Positions 52,621 to 61,256 of a stretch of DNA of 64,000 nucleotides are shown here, one piece after another. The notes under the pieces are model-generated. The model saw only the letters and a list, made by a program, of their open reading frames with translations. It searched no databases and was not told the DNA's origin. The stretch covers positions 496,001 through 560,000 of the forward strand of contig CBDBGT010000005.1 of NCBI GenBank assembly GCA_965205365.1. The letters run 5' to 3'. Positions within the stretch are counted from its first letter, which is position 1, and every line of letters begins with the position of its first letter. The position numbers were made by a program, and so were the translations under genes. The DNA is from JALZUR01 sp965205365. Its GTDB lineage: Bacteria; Bdellovibrionota; Bdellovibrionia; Bdellovibrionales; UBA1609.

Positions 52621-52755
52621 ATGAAAATTTTTTTTATTACGTTGCTGCTATTATGCTCAGCCTTAGCTTATGGAGCAAAGCTTGAGTGTATTAATAAAGT
52701 GAAAAGCGATTATCCATATCCAAATACATCTGAAGCTGCAAAGCTATGTGGGTAA
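52621..52755 (+). CDS. Small exported peptide with two cysteines
   Basis: A 44-codon gene too short for routine calling. GGAG (52608-52611) is nine bases before the ATG. FITLLLLCSALAYGA is a classic signal peptide, leaving about 25 residues (KLECINKVKSDYPYPNTSEA, then AKLCG). The two cysteines could form a disulfide. The CG ending after EAAKL recalls short motifs at the ends of secreted proteins in this group, so it may also be the start of a larger lost gene. An inverted pair CGGAG/CTCCG lies in its leader. Confidence 0.5.
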   Translation: MKIFFITLLLLCSALAYGAKLECINKVKSDYPYPNTSEAAKLCG

Positions 52756-52893
52756 GTCAAGTCTTGCCCTCTCTATAAAAGATCAGGGTTTAGGCAGATT
52801 GTAAAATAACTGTTTGGTATGGATATAAGTGGAGTTTAAGAACCCACAACGCTGGAATATTTTTATTCTGATAGAGTATAAATTGAGAGTGTA

Positions 52894-52962
52894 GATTTTT
52901 TACTTTGTCAGGCTTTTAAAGAGTTTTTAGAAATTATTTATTCGCTCAACTATCTCAGGAAA
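52894..52962 (-). repeat. Endonuclease gene 3' end, second copy of the 68-bp repeat
   Basis: The functional copy: the nuclease stop codon (TAA, minus strand) and the last eleven codons lie in it. The partner is at 52327-52394, in the same orientation, about 570 bases away. Confidence 0.75.
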
Positions 52963-53697
52963 GTCGATGTACGGGTTTCTATTTCCCTGAATTTCTTCAA
53001 TTTGATTGTTTCGCTCAAACTCTTTTGTATCAACAGGGTCATCAGTGTGCCATTTTTTAAGATAATATTCTTGTATATCACTTATATTATAGCCATAAAA
53101 TCCTGCAGCATAAAATAATGCTCTTGCAACGTTTCCTCTATGTCCTTGTGGTGGTTGGTATGCTCGCTGTCTAGTGGTTTTTTTAGTTATTGGGTTTATC
53201 ATGTGACCGATTTTTGAAGCAGTACAGTTAAAAGAAATACTTTTTCCTCTGACTTCACCAAATGGATAGTTCCCTCTCGTACTGTTGGCTCTAGCATCTG
53301 TTGGATATAAATGATGGATATCTCCCTTAAAAGGTTCGTATTTAGCACCTTTAGATTGGGGCCATGTGTGCTCAATATTCATTATATTATTTGGTGGAAT
53401 CTTATTAGGCCCAACATTTAAGCGTATTTTATAATTACAGTAGACATCCTTAACAAAGTATCCTTTTTCATCACTATCTAAATCAATATATTCAAATAGT
53501 GCACGTCTTGATCCACGTCTGTACCCAAGAGGTTTAAACCCCTTATGGCTGACATTATCTACAAAATCAATAAGATCTCGGCCTGTAAGCCTTCCACTTG
53601 TAAGTTCAGATATTTCTTTAAAATTGTAATATGTGGGGGCATTTGAAAAGGCAGCTTTCGACCATAAGATTAATGTTAGAAGGCTCATTAGTCTCAA
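52927..53697 (-). CDS. Secreted endonuclease I family nuclease
   Basis: A 256-residue exported nuclease. The signal peptide is LMSLLTLILWSKAAFS. Family motifs are NIEHTWPQSKGAKYEPFKGD with the active-site His, DIHHLYPTDARANSTRGNYP, and HRGNVARALFYAAGFYGY, then QGNRNPYIDFPE. The start is the TTG at 53697, since AAGGAGAG lies six bases ahead; an ATG three codons later is too far from it. Endonuclease I cuts double-stranded DNA outside the cytoplasm. In a predator it would degrade prey DNA. Confidence 0.93.
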   Translation of the reverse strand: MRLMSLLTLILWSKAAFSNAPTYYNFKEISELTSGRLTGRDLIDFVDNVSHKGFKPLGYRRGSRRALFEYIDLDSDEKGYFVKDVYCNYKIRLNVGPNKIPPNNIMNIEHTWPQSKGAKYEPFKGDIHHLYPTDARANSTRGNYPFGEVRGKSISFNCTASKIGHMINPITKKTTRQRAYQPPQGHRGNVARALFYAAGFYGYNISDIQEYYLKKWHTDDPVDTKEFERNNQIEEIQGNRNPYIDFPEIVERINNF

Positions 53698-53942
53698 AAA
53701 AGACTCTCCTTGGTAAACTTACTTGAAATTGTCACATAGAGACTAAATATCTGCAAATTGTTTTTTTGTGCTCAAGGTGTATTTTTATTTTATTGGCTAT
53801 TTTTAAGTCTAGTAGTAGTGCTTTTTTTAATTTCCTTACTTTGAAAAATACCTGGATGCTTTAAGGGCAAAAAGGGTTTTATTTTTCTTACTGATAAACT
53901 TTGTTAACATTTTTTAAGTGTATTAAAAAATTATAAATCATG

Positions 53943-54518
53943 CTAAAGCTTATTTAACAGATTCTTACAAGCTTTTCTTAGGGACTCTAAAGAGTCAGAG
54001 TTGTCAATATAAAAATCTGCTTTTTTTGCCTTTTCACTTAAAGGAAGTTGGTTTGCAATTCTAGCCTCAATTTCTTTATCCGTCCATGAGGGGTTTCTTT
54101 CTTGAATACGTTTTAATTGAATTTTACTAAGAGCCCCTATACAGATTGTATAATCAAAATCTTTTTCCATTTTTTTTTCAAATAATAAGGGAACTTCATA
54201 GAAACTTAGAGGTATATTTTTTTTTTGAAATTCTTTATATTTTTTTTCAACTTCTAAGCGTACTTTTGGATGCACAACATTCTCTAATAATTTTAAAAGC
54301 CTTTTATTAGAAAAGATTTCTTCTGAAATTTTTGACAATGAAAATTTTTTTCGTTTTATATTTAATGCTTCACAGACTCTTAATACAAACTCTTCTTCTT
54401 GATATAAAGAATGAACAATGGCATCAGCTGAAACAGTATTAAAGCCTAGTTTTTGAAAAATTTTTAGAGCTGTTGATTTTCCACAGCCTATTCCACCGGT
54501 TAGCCCAATCCATTTCAT
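53943..54518 (-). CDS. coaE: Dephospho-CoA kinase
   Basis: Last step of coenzyme A synthesis. The 191-residue product has GLTGGIGCGKSTALKIF (Walker A), TVSADAIVHSLYQEE, VVHPKVRLEVEK and FYEVPLLFEKKMEKDFDYTI, which holds the catalytic residues. FYIDNSDSLESLRK closes the family pattern. It diverges from the Ser/Thr kinase gene with 71 bases between starts. Confidence 0.95.
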   Translation of the reverse strand: MKWIGLTGGIGCGKSTALKIFQKLGFNTVSADAIVHSLYQEEEFVLRVCEALNIKRKKFSLSKISEEIFSNKRLLKLLENVVHPKVRLEVEKKYKEFQKKNIPLSFYEVPLLFEKKMEKDFDYTICIGALSKIQLKRIQERNPSWTDKEIEARIANQLPLSEKAKKADFYIDNSDSLESLRKACKNLLNKL

Positions 54519-54589
54519 ATGCTTAAAGTCTAGTCCTCTAAGTTAAATATGTAAAGCTTACCTTATTTCATCCCGATTAGTTTGGTAGA

Positions 54590-56359
54590 ATGGGCTTAGA
54601 AAAAAAACCAGAACTTTTTGGAAAATATTTATTATTAGAAAAACTTGCAATGGGTGGAATGGCTGAAATATTTTTAGCTAAAGCTTCCAGTGTTCAAGGT
54701 ATTGGTAAGTTTTTAGCAATAAAGCGAATTCTTCCTCAATACTCTTCAAATACAGAGTTTATTAGTATGTTTACTGAAGAAGCTAAAATCTGTGTTAACC
54801 TCTCTCATTCAAATATTGCAAGGATTTATGAGTTTGGAGTAGAGAGAGGGCAGTTTTTTATTGTTATGGAGCTTATCGAGGGGAAAAATCTTCGTCAGGT
54901 TCTTTCAAGGCTTGGAAAGGAACAGCGCCCTGGCTTTAGTGTAGACCAAGCTGTATATATAATTAAAGAAGTCACTTCAGGTCTTGATAACGCTCATAGA
55001 CGCCTTGATGAGTCTAGTGGAAAACCACTAAATATAATTCATAGAGATATAAGCCCACAAAACATTATGGTGAGTTTTGAAGGTGAAATTAAACTTGTTG
55101 ATTTTGGTATTGCTAAAACTGAAGGGAACAGGGAAGAGACTAAAGCTGGAACTTTAAAAGGGAAATTTTCTTATATGTCTCCTGAACAGGCTTCTGGTGA
55201 AAAAATTGACTTAAGAACAGATGTTTATTCTTTAGGAATTGTTTTGTGGGAACTTCTTACAAATAAAAGGTTATTTGCTTCTTCTTCTGAAGTAAACACT
55301 ATTAAGAAAATATGTGAGGGTAAAATACCTTTGATTTCTAAAATAAACCCAAAGGTTCCTAAAGAGTTAGAACTAATTGTAAATAGAGCACTGGCTAAAG
55401 ATGTTACTAGCAGGTATCAAACCTGTGCTGAGCTTTATAAGGATTTAAATAGATTCTTAAATCGTTTTCATCCAGAGTTTTCATCTCATGATTTTTCTAT
55501 TTTTGTAAAAAGTCTTTATGCTAATGAAATTCTTGCAAATAGGAAAAAATTTGTTAAATATTCTAAGCTTTCTAAAACCTTTGATTTTTCAAAAAACCGT
55601 GTCAACTCTAGTAAGTCTCAAAATTATGCCCATAAGGGTCTTGACTCTTTTGAACCAACTAACGATGAAGGGGAGGTTTCCTTTAATTTTGCTTCATTGC
55701 GTGTAGAAAGTAGCATAAACACAAAAAACCCTATAAATAATAAATTAAATGAAAGTAGAGTAAAGCCAATTAATAAGCATGATCTATTTGCTCCTGCAAA
55801 CTTAGCTATTGTTGGTATTTTTGTTGTTGCAATAGCTTTGATAGCTTCTCAACTTATGCCTTCTGAATATGCCCTACAACAGCTTTCTATTGAAAACCCT
55901 GAGTTAATTTTGGATTTAAATACACATCATATCATTGTGTCCAGCAACCCATCTGGTGCTGAAATTTACGTTAATACTAAAAATACAGGGCAACTTACTC
56001 CTGGTAGAGTTGTCGTTCCTGCTAAAGATCAGTTTCTTATTGGTTTGAGAAAAGACGGTTTTTTAAACTATACATCAAGAATGACTTCACGTGGAAATGC
56101 AACTAAAGAAGGGTTTACATTACAAAAAATCAATATTGGGTATTTAGATATTACTACAAAATACGCAGACACTATTATTTATATAAATGGAAGAAAACTT
56201 AGAGAAAAAACTCCTATAAAAAATTATAGGGTTCCTTCATCAAGAACACTTACTATTAGGGCTGTTGATATGCTTAGAAAGCTTTATGTTGAAAAAATTA
56301 TTGTAGTTAAAACAGATAAAAAAACCTCTCTACACTTGGATCCGTTTAGACCTCTTTAA
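54590..56359 (+). CDS. Transmembrane Ser/Thr protein kinase with PEGA-type C-terminal domain
   Basis: A 589-residue membrane kinase. The kinase domain is at residues 12-300: AMGGMAEIFLAKAS, LAIKRIL with the ATP lysine, IIHRDISPQNIMV, LVDFGIAK and SYMSPEQASG. A linker rich in Asn and Ser follows, then one membrane helix (LAIVGIFVVAIALIASQLMP, about 402-421). The exported part has PEGA-like repeats (VSSNPSGAEIYVNTKNTGQL, DITTKYADTIIYINGRKL). Such PEGA kinases sense the envelope. It could phosphorylate the FHA proteins in this window, a link that is only inferred. Its 3' end overlaps the convergent aminomutase by 30 bases. Confidence 0.92.
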   Translation: MGLEKKPELFGKYLLLEKLAMGGMAEIFLAKASSVQGIGKFLAIKRILPQYSSNTEFISMFTEEAKICVNLSHSNIARIYEFGVERGQFFIVMELIEGKNLRQVLSRLGKEQRPGFSVDQAVYIIKEVTSGLDNAHRRLDESSGKPLNIIHRDISPQNIMVSFEGEIKLVDFGIAKTEGNREETKAGTLKGKFSYMSPEQASGEKIDLRTDVYSLGIVLWELLTNKRLFASSSEVNTIKKICEGKIPLISKINPKVPKELELIVNRALAKDVTSRYQTCAELYKDLNRFLNRFHPEFSSHDFSIFVKSLYANEILANRKKFVKYSKLSKTFDFSKNRVNSSKSQNYAHKGLDSFEPTNDEGEVSFNFASLRVESSINTKNPINNKLNESRVKPINKHDLFAPANLAIVGIFVVAIALIASQLMPSEYALQQLSIENPELILDLNTHHIIVSSNPSGAEIYVNTKNTGQLTPGRVVVPAKDQFLIGLRKDGFLNYTSRMTSRGNATKEGFTLQKINIGYLDITTKYADTIIYINGRKLREKTPIKNYRVPSSRTLTIRAVDMLRKLYVEKIIVVKTDKKTSLHLDPFRPL

Positions 56360-57538
56360 ATTTCGAATTAAATTCCATTCTTCTAAAACCCCTGTAGGCA
56401 CATGTGGTAAAAGATTACTTTTTTTAGGAGGGTTTAAATAAGTTGCTTTTACACCATCAAACCCTTTAAAGCTAATTTTATCATCGTTAAAAGACTTTAT
56501 AAAATTAGGTGTCAAATAAGTTTTTCCTCCCCCTAAAGGGATATCTATTGAATATGTAGGCATTGCTAAACCCGAACTGTGCCCCCAAAGCTCTTTTTGA
56601 ATATTTAAAGATTCTTGAATAGAGGTTTGTAAGTGTGTTGTGCCTGGAGAAGGATCACACTGAAACATATAGTATGGAAACACTTTACAAGAAATTAGCT
56701 CTCTAGAAAGTTTATAAACTAAAGCTGCACTGTTGTTTACTCCATTTAAAAGAACCATTTGGTTAAAAATTTGAACCCCACCTTCTGTAAAATTTCTTAA
56801 ATAGGCTTTTGTAAGTTTAGAAATTTCTTGATGATGATTAAAATGACTCATTAAGATAATAGGGGTTTCTTTTTTAAAAACTTTTAAAAGGCCTTTGTCT
56901 AAACGCATGGGACATGCTGCGGGCATTCTAGACCCTACACGAATAAGTTCAACATGTTTAATCTCATTTAAATCTGTTAAGATTCTATCCAGTTTAAGGT
57001 TAGATAATGTTAACGGATCTCCACCACTTAAAATAACTTCTTTTATTCCTTTGTTTTTCTTTATGTAATTTAAGGCTTCTTGATATTCATCCTTAGTAGG
57101 AAATACCTTTCCACCACCTGTAAAATATTTTCGTGTACAGTACCTACAATAAATTCCACAATAATCTGTAATAAGAAACAATACTCTATCTGAGTACCTA
57201 TGAATGATTCGTTCACAAGGTTTATTCTTATTTTCACCTAACGGATCATTTTGAGTCATTTTTAAGTTTAAGGTTTCTTCAACTCTTGGAAGAATCATCC
57301 TTCTAATAGGGTCTAATAGATTATTCTTATTAGCTAGTGAGGTGTAGTAGGGTGTAGATTGAATATTAAATATCACGGATCCTTGGGTAAATCCTTTTTT
57401 TTCTTCTACAGTAAGATTAAAGATTTTTGAAAAAGCTTGCTTTGTTTTTAAAGAGTTTTTAAGCTGTTCGTTCCAATTAAACCAATCCCACTTTGAAGAC
57501 TGATTATCTTTTAATGTAGTTGTCAAACTTTTAAACAC
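56330..57538 (-). CDS. Lysine 2,3-aminomutase-family radical SAM enzyme
   Basis: A PLP- and SAM-dependent mutase of 402 residues. The [4Fe-4S] cysteines are in DYCGIYCRYCTRKYFTGG. EVILSGGDPLTLSN and HVELIRVGSRMPAACPMR bind SAM, and the PLP lysine lies in DIPLGGGKTYLTPNF. The length fits KamA more than the shorter EpmB, which modifies elongation factor P. With no kamD/E or lysine fermentation genes nearby, beta-lysine production for other uses is possible. Start at ATG 57538. Confidence 0.88.
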   Translation of the reverse strand: MFKSLTTTLKDNQSSKWDWFNWNEQLKNSLKTKQAFSKIFNLTVEEKKGFTQGSVIFNIQSTPYYTSLANKNNLLDPIRRMILPRVEETLNLKMTQNDPLGENKNKPCERIIHRYSDRVLFLITDYCGIYCRYCTRKYFTGGGKVFPTKDEYQEALNYIKKNKGIKEVILSGGDPLTLSNLKLDRILTDLNEIKHVELIRVGSRMPAACPMRLDKGLLKVFKKETPIILMSHFNHHQEISKLTKAYLRNFTEGGVQIFNQMVLLNGVNNSAALVYKLSRELISCKVFPYYMFQCDPSPGTTHLQTSIQESLNIQKELWGHSSGLAMPTYSIDIPLGGGKTYLTPNFIKSFNDDKISFKGFDGVKATYLNPPKKSNLLPHVPTGVLEEWNLIRNLKRSKRIQV

Positions 57539-57628
57539 TAAAACCTCCGTTTTCCTTGTAGATGCTAAATAGACTTGGCCTGGATATTGTATAGCTTATG
57601 TCACAGATTAGTATCTTAGGGGGATTTA

Positions 57629-59164
57629 ATGCAGGTAGCAAATATCAGAAATATATCAATTAGTTTTTGTTTGGGTATTTTTTCATTTCATATGTATATG
57701 GTAAGCACTTACGACACAAATTATCTTCAGTCTAGTATATCCAAAGCTTCTTATCGCAGTATTGCAGCAGAGCCAGTAACATGTGCATTTTCAACGCTAT
57801 CTATAGAAAGCTTTACAAGCTCTTCTCATAGTCCATCTAATTGTGAAAAAATCCTTACCCTTAAAGTGATTCCTGAAACTAAGGATGTAGCCATAAGATT
57901 ATATGCTAAATTAGGAAAGAATTACTTAGTGCATCCTGCCTCAGGTGAAGATATGATCCTTGTTTCTGGTGTTGAAACTGGAGACGAGACCATTGCTACT
58001 CTTAGTCAAATTCCTGAAGTAAAAATGCAAGCTCAAGGAATACTTGATGATAAACTCCCAAGTTTAATTGAACAGCTTTCAGCAGTAAGCAAAGATGCTG
58101 TAGTTTCTTCAGATAATAGCGTTACCACTGTAGAGGAAAGCAGTTTTATTCTAGCCTCAACTGATGATGTGGCAGCAAATACCTCCTCGTTTAATGAAGT
58201 CTCCTTTGTTATAAATACTGATGATAAGGATAAGATTAAAGAAATATTTTTAAAAACAGACCGTTTTACTAAAGAAAATAACCGTTGTTTACTTTCTGCT
58301 AATGGTGTTGAAATACTTGGTGAAGTTAGAGGTGAGCTAAAAGAAGTTTTTGATATCGATAGAGAAATTAAAAGCTTTAAATCTAATATTCGTAATCAAG
58401 AAATTAAAAATCTTAGTCAAGAAAAAGTCGAACAAATTCTTGATTTAGATGAATCTCTTAGCGAGATTAACGGTGAAAGAAACAGTTCTAACTCAGCAGC
58501 AGCTAAACTTTCTTGTTTTAGTAAAAGAGCTATGAAAGGCACAGCGGATGAACAGTATATTTCATATATGAAAAATATCCGTCCTTTTTTAGCAGGGGCA
58601 CTTGACGGCTCTAATAGCTCTGAAGATTCAGCTATGCTATTAAATGCTATTAATACAGATAGTTCATTTGAAAATTTAAGAAACTCTAATGAAAATATTA
58701 AAAGTATGTTTCAAGTTGAGAATTTGGCCGCTTCAACAGTTCTTGCTTGTAGCTCACAAGCAGATAGAACCCTGTGTACTCAGGGAATAAAAGCAGATAT
58801 TGCAAAGTTAGAAGCTGTACAAGCACAGGATCACAGCAACGTTATTTTAAATGACTCCATAGTTATTTATAAAGAATGGTTAAGTAAGCTTACTGTGGCA
58901 AATGAAGTAATAGAAGGTGAAAGTGCCATTGATAAAATTTTAGGAAATACGGATCATAAACTTTCTGTGGAGCCTGTAGTTTCTACAGGTGGTCAGGTTA
59001 AACTTTTAGAAGCAGCAAAAAGAGCCAATGAAAGGCTACGCAATATGGTAAAGGAGCCACAACGTGGAGCAAGTGCTCGATCACGAGTAATCACACCATA
59101 TCAGGGAGCTATACCCATGCTTGATGATCAAGTGATTTATAATGAATCAAGGAGCCTTAAATAA
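57629..59164 (+). CDS. Large exported protein of unknown function
   Basis: A 511-residue protein. Residues 8-28 (ISISFCLGIFSFHMYMVSTY) form an uncleaved or weak signal helix. GGGGG at 57617-57621 precedes the ATG. The rest is Ser-, Asp- and Asn-rich with scattered cysteines (CAFSTLS, NCEKIL, CLLSAN, LSCFSKRAM, LACSSQADRTLC) that may be paired. The centre looks helical (IDREIKSFKSNIRNQEIKNL). I recognise no domain. A strong hairpin follows the stop. Confidence 0.55.
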   Translation: MQVANIRNISISFCLGIFSFHMYMVSTYDTNYLQSSISKASYRSIAAEPVTCAFSTLSIESFTSSSHSPSNCEKILTLKVIPETKDVAIRLYAKLGKNYLVHPASGEDMILVSGVETGDETIATLSQIPEVKMQAQGILDDKLPSLIEQLSAVSKDAVVSSDNSVTTVEESSFILASTDDVAANTSSFNEVSFVINTDDKDKIKEIFLKTDRFTKENNRCLLSANGVEILGEVRGELKEVFDIDREIKSFKSNIRNQEIKNLSQEKVEQILDLDESLSEINGERNSSNSAAAKLSCFSKRAMKGTADEQYISYMKNIRPFLAGALDGSNSSEDSAMLLNAINTDSSFENLRNSNENIKSMFQVENLAASTVLACSSQADRTLCTQGIKADIAKLEAVQAQDHSNVILNDSIVIYKEWLSKLTVANEVIEGESAIDKILGNTDHKLSVEPVVSTGGQVKLLEAAKRANERLRNMVKEPQRGASARSRVITPYQGAIPMLDDQVIYNESRSLK

Positions 59165-59175
59165 AATTTATTAAA

Positions 59176-59203
59176 AGTAGCATTAGTTAAAACTAATGCT
59201 ACT
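59176..59203 (+). terminator. Hairpin after the unknown exported protein gene
   Basis: AGTAGCATTAGTT and its exact complement AACTAATGCTACT form a 13-bp perfect stem with a two-base AA loop, eleven bases after the stop. No U-run follows, but the stem is far stronger than expected by chance. A second, smaller hairpin (GGTGTA/TACACC) lies about 13 bases on. Confidence 0.6.
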
Positions 59204-59251
59204 GGCGAGGGTTAGGGTGTATATATTTTACACCATATTAAGAATGTAATC

Positions 59252-60652
59252 TTAGAACCTGACGCCTAAGCTTGTAATAACTCCAAAGCTTGTATTTGTT
59301 TTTAAAGAACCTGCACCCCTAAAGGCACCTCCAGGCATAAAAAACCCTAAAGTTGTTTTATAAGTAATATTTTGTGTTGGATTATGTATTAGTGTGAAAT
59401 CAACTTCAGACCCTAAAAATGCAGAGACTTTTCCTACTCCTAAAATTTGAGTTTCATTTAGCCAGGCCATTACAAGGGTTGAGCCTAAACTCCATTTATT
59501 GCTTAGCAGATAACTTGCTGTAGGGGCTAAGTATAGAGCGTTTGAAATGCTTTCTGTATCGACAACTAAATCTGGGCTGTAGTCAGTTGGCAGTAGACCT
59601 GCGCGTTTTCCACGGTTGTTAGTTCCTAGGAGATCAAGGTTTGATTCTCCTAAGGGGTGATTAAAAAGGATCATTCCTAAGTTGTAGTTTCTATGCATTG
59701 CAACAGAGGAAAAAGAAGAAGTGTTATTAGGGTTATCACCTTGAGCGTAACCAAACTTACCTAAAAGTTTCCAATTGTTCATATTCAACTCTATTTCTCC
59801 AGCAAAGCCAAAACCGTTTAAAGATACTCCACTTCCAACTTTTCCACCTTGTAAAAGGGCTTCAAATCCATATCGAATATTTTTTTTCTGTTTATTATAA
59901 AAAATACTATACATTTTGGGTGTAGCCGCTCCACTAACACCTTGAACAGGGTTTAATGTGTTTTGTACAGAAGGCACATGTCTTTGTAAGTACATAAAAC
60001 CTAAGTCTAAACCGGTATCTTTAACTCTAAAGTTAAATTTTAAACCAAATTCTGTAGTCTGCGATCCAGTGCGTATAGCAGAAGTCATAAAGTTAAGCAT
60101 TGGAGTAAATCTTAATGGTCCAAGGGTAAAATCATAAGAAACACCATCTCTATTTGTAAGCCAGTGATCAAAGGTATTGTAGCCTGCACTGTAGAAGGCC
60201 CCATAACCAAACTCTAAAGGTTGTCTGCCAAGTCTTAGTTCACCATTTGTATGAGAATATTTTAAATACGCTTCATTTATATCAACGCCTCTAGGTTTTT
60301 GAATTTGTCTTTGTAAAAAAGGCTGTGAAACATCTGATGAGTAAGTACTTTTATTCGAGGAAAGTCCACCACCAAGAGTGTGTCCTACTCTTGAAGAAGG
60401 GGGTATTGAGTTCACCCCATTGATAGTGTCTAAAGCTCCATGAACACTTAGCCCTTCAAATAAAATAATTTCAGGTCGTAAAAGAAGGTGGTGATTAATA
60501 TATGCTTTAGTTCCATCTGTAGAGTTGCCAAGATCAACTTTGTTTAAATAGTTTCCCTCAGCGCTATAGTTACCCTCCCAATAAAAATCAAAAGCTTGAG
60601 CTGTTATTGGTAATAAAAAGAGTACTATAATTAATCTTTTAAAACTCCGCAC
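59252..60652 (-). CDS. Outer-membrane porin-like protein
   Basis: About 466 residues. The GTG at 60652 lies two bases past the preceding stop, with AGGA at the correct spacing, and gives the signal LIIVLFLLPITAQAF. Strands include FDFYWEGNYSAEGNYLNKVD, NGELRLGRQPLEFGYGAFYS and YDFTLGPLRFTPMLNFMTS, ending in FGVITSLGVRF with a terminal aromatic. It resembles alginate-export/DUF1302-type barrels with the GRQPLEFG motif after a first section. The longer frame to 60730 would lie within the DUF507 gene. Confidence 0.7.
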   Translation of the reverse strand: MRSFKRLIIVLFLLPITAQAFDFYWEGNYSAEGNYLNKVDLGNSTDGTKAYINHHLLLRPEIILFEGLSVHGALDTINGVNSIPPSSRVGHTLGGGLSSNKSTYSSDVSQPFLQRQIQKPRGVDINEAYLKYSHTNGELRLGRQPLEFGYGAFYSAGYNTFDHWLTNRDGVSYDFTLGPLRFTPMLNFMTSAIRTGSQTTEFGLKFNFRVKDTGLDLGFMYLQRHVPSVQNTLNPVQGVSGAATPKMYSIFYNKQKKNIRYGFEALLQGGKVGSGVSLNGFGFAGEIELNMNNWKLLGKFGYAQGDNPNNTSSFSSVAMHRNYNLGMILFNHPLGESNLDLLGTNNRGKRAGLLPTDYSPDLVVDTESISNALYLAPTASYLLSNKWSLGSTLVMAWLNETQILGVGKVSAFLGSEVDFTLIHNPTQNITYKTTLGFFMPGGAFRGAGSLKTNTSFGVITSLGVRF

Positions 60653-60653
60653 T

Positions 60654-60923
60654 TTAAAGTCCTTTTCTTTGTAGTTCTTGTTTATAAAACCTTTCATAAA
60701 GAATTTCCCACTCCATAGAGCCTTCATCAATATTTTTTTTTTGGTTTGTAAGTTGTCTTCGAGCTAACGAATCCACTTCATTATGTATTTTAATAAATTC
60801 ATTCATTCCAACCTTTACTCTCTTTAAAAGCTGTAGTTCGTCTGTATTTGCAACTAGGTTTTTTTCCTTTAAAGCTTCTTTAATAATATGAGTCAAATGA
60901 CTGGCTCTATTTTCTGATATCAT
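60654..60923 (-). CDS. DUF507 family protein
   Basis: An 89-residue all-helical protein (LTHIIKEALKEKNLVANTDE, VGMNEFIKIHNEVDSLARRQ, MEWEILYERFYKQELQRKG). The short helical pattern with a basic central SLARRQ and a final YKQELQRKG is typical of DUF507. It lies two bases upstream of the porin and 24 bases downstream of a second DUF507 gene. The function is unknown. Confidence 0.75.
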   Translation of the reverse strand: MISENRASHLTHIIKEALKEKNLVANTDELQLLKRVKVGMNEFIKIHNEVDSLARRQLTNQKKNIDEGSMEWEILYERFYKQELQRKGL

Positions 60924-60947
60924 TTCACTTCCCCTTTATATTTAATT

Positions 60948-61226
60948 TTAAAGTATAAAACCACGTTGTTGAGCCAGCTTTTTCTTTAAAAGTGGAAACA
61001 TTTTATAACGTTGAAAAGAATTTGGATTTTGCTGTTCAAGTGTGTCCATCATGGCGTTTACAGCCTCGTCTAAATCTTTTTCTTCTTTTATATTTTGTTT
61101 TAAAACTTGTATAATAACTGATTTAAACTTTTCTTTATCATCATTAACAGTTATATTAGGGACATTACAGAGAGCTTTAAAAATCTCAATTGCTATTTTA
61201 TTCATTTGATTGGGAGATAGCTTCAT
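60948..61226 (-). CDS. DUF507-like protein, second copy
   Basis: About 92 residues from the ATG at 61226 (a TTG three codons earlier is possible). It has MNKIAIEIFKALCNVPNITV, a central EKDLDEAVNAMMDTLEQQNP, and ends with RYKMFPLLKKKLAQQRGFIL. The layout matches its downstream neighbour: two helical blocks and a basic end. The pair is a common DUF507 arrangement in delta-proteobacteria-like genomes and suggests a two-subunit complex. Confidence 0.7.
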   Translation of the reverse strand: MKLSPNQMNKIAIEIFKALCNVPNITVNDDKEKFKSVIIQVLKQNIKEEKDLDEAVNAMMDTLEQQNPNSFQRYKMFPLLKKKLAQQRGFIL

Positions 61227-61256
61227 AGCTTTCAACTAAACGAAGGGTTAAAAAAT

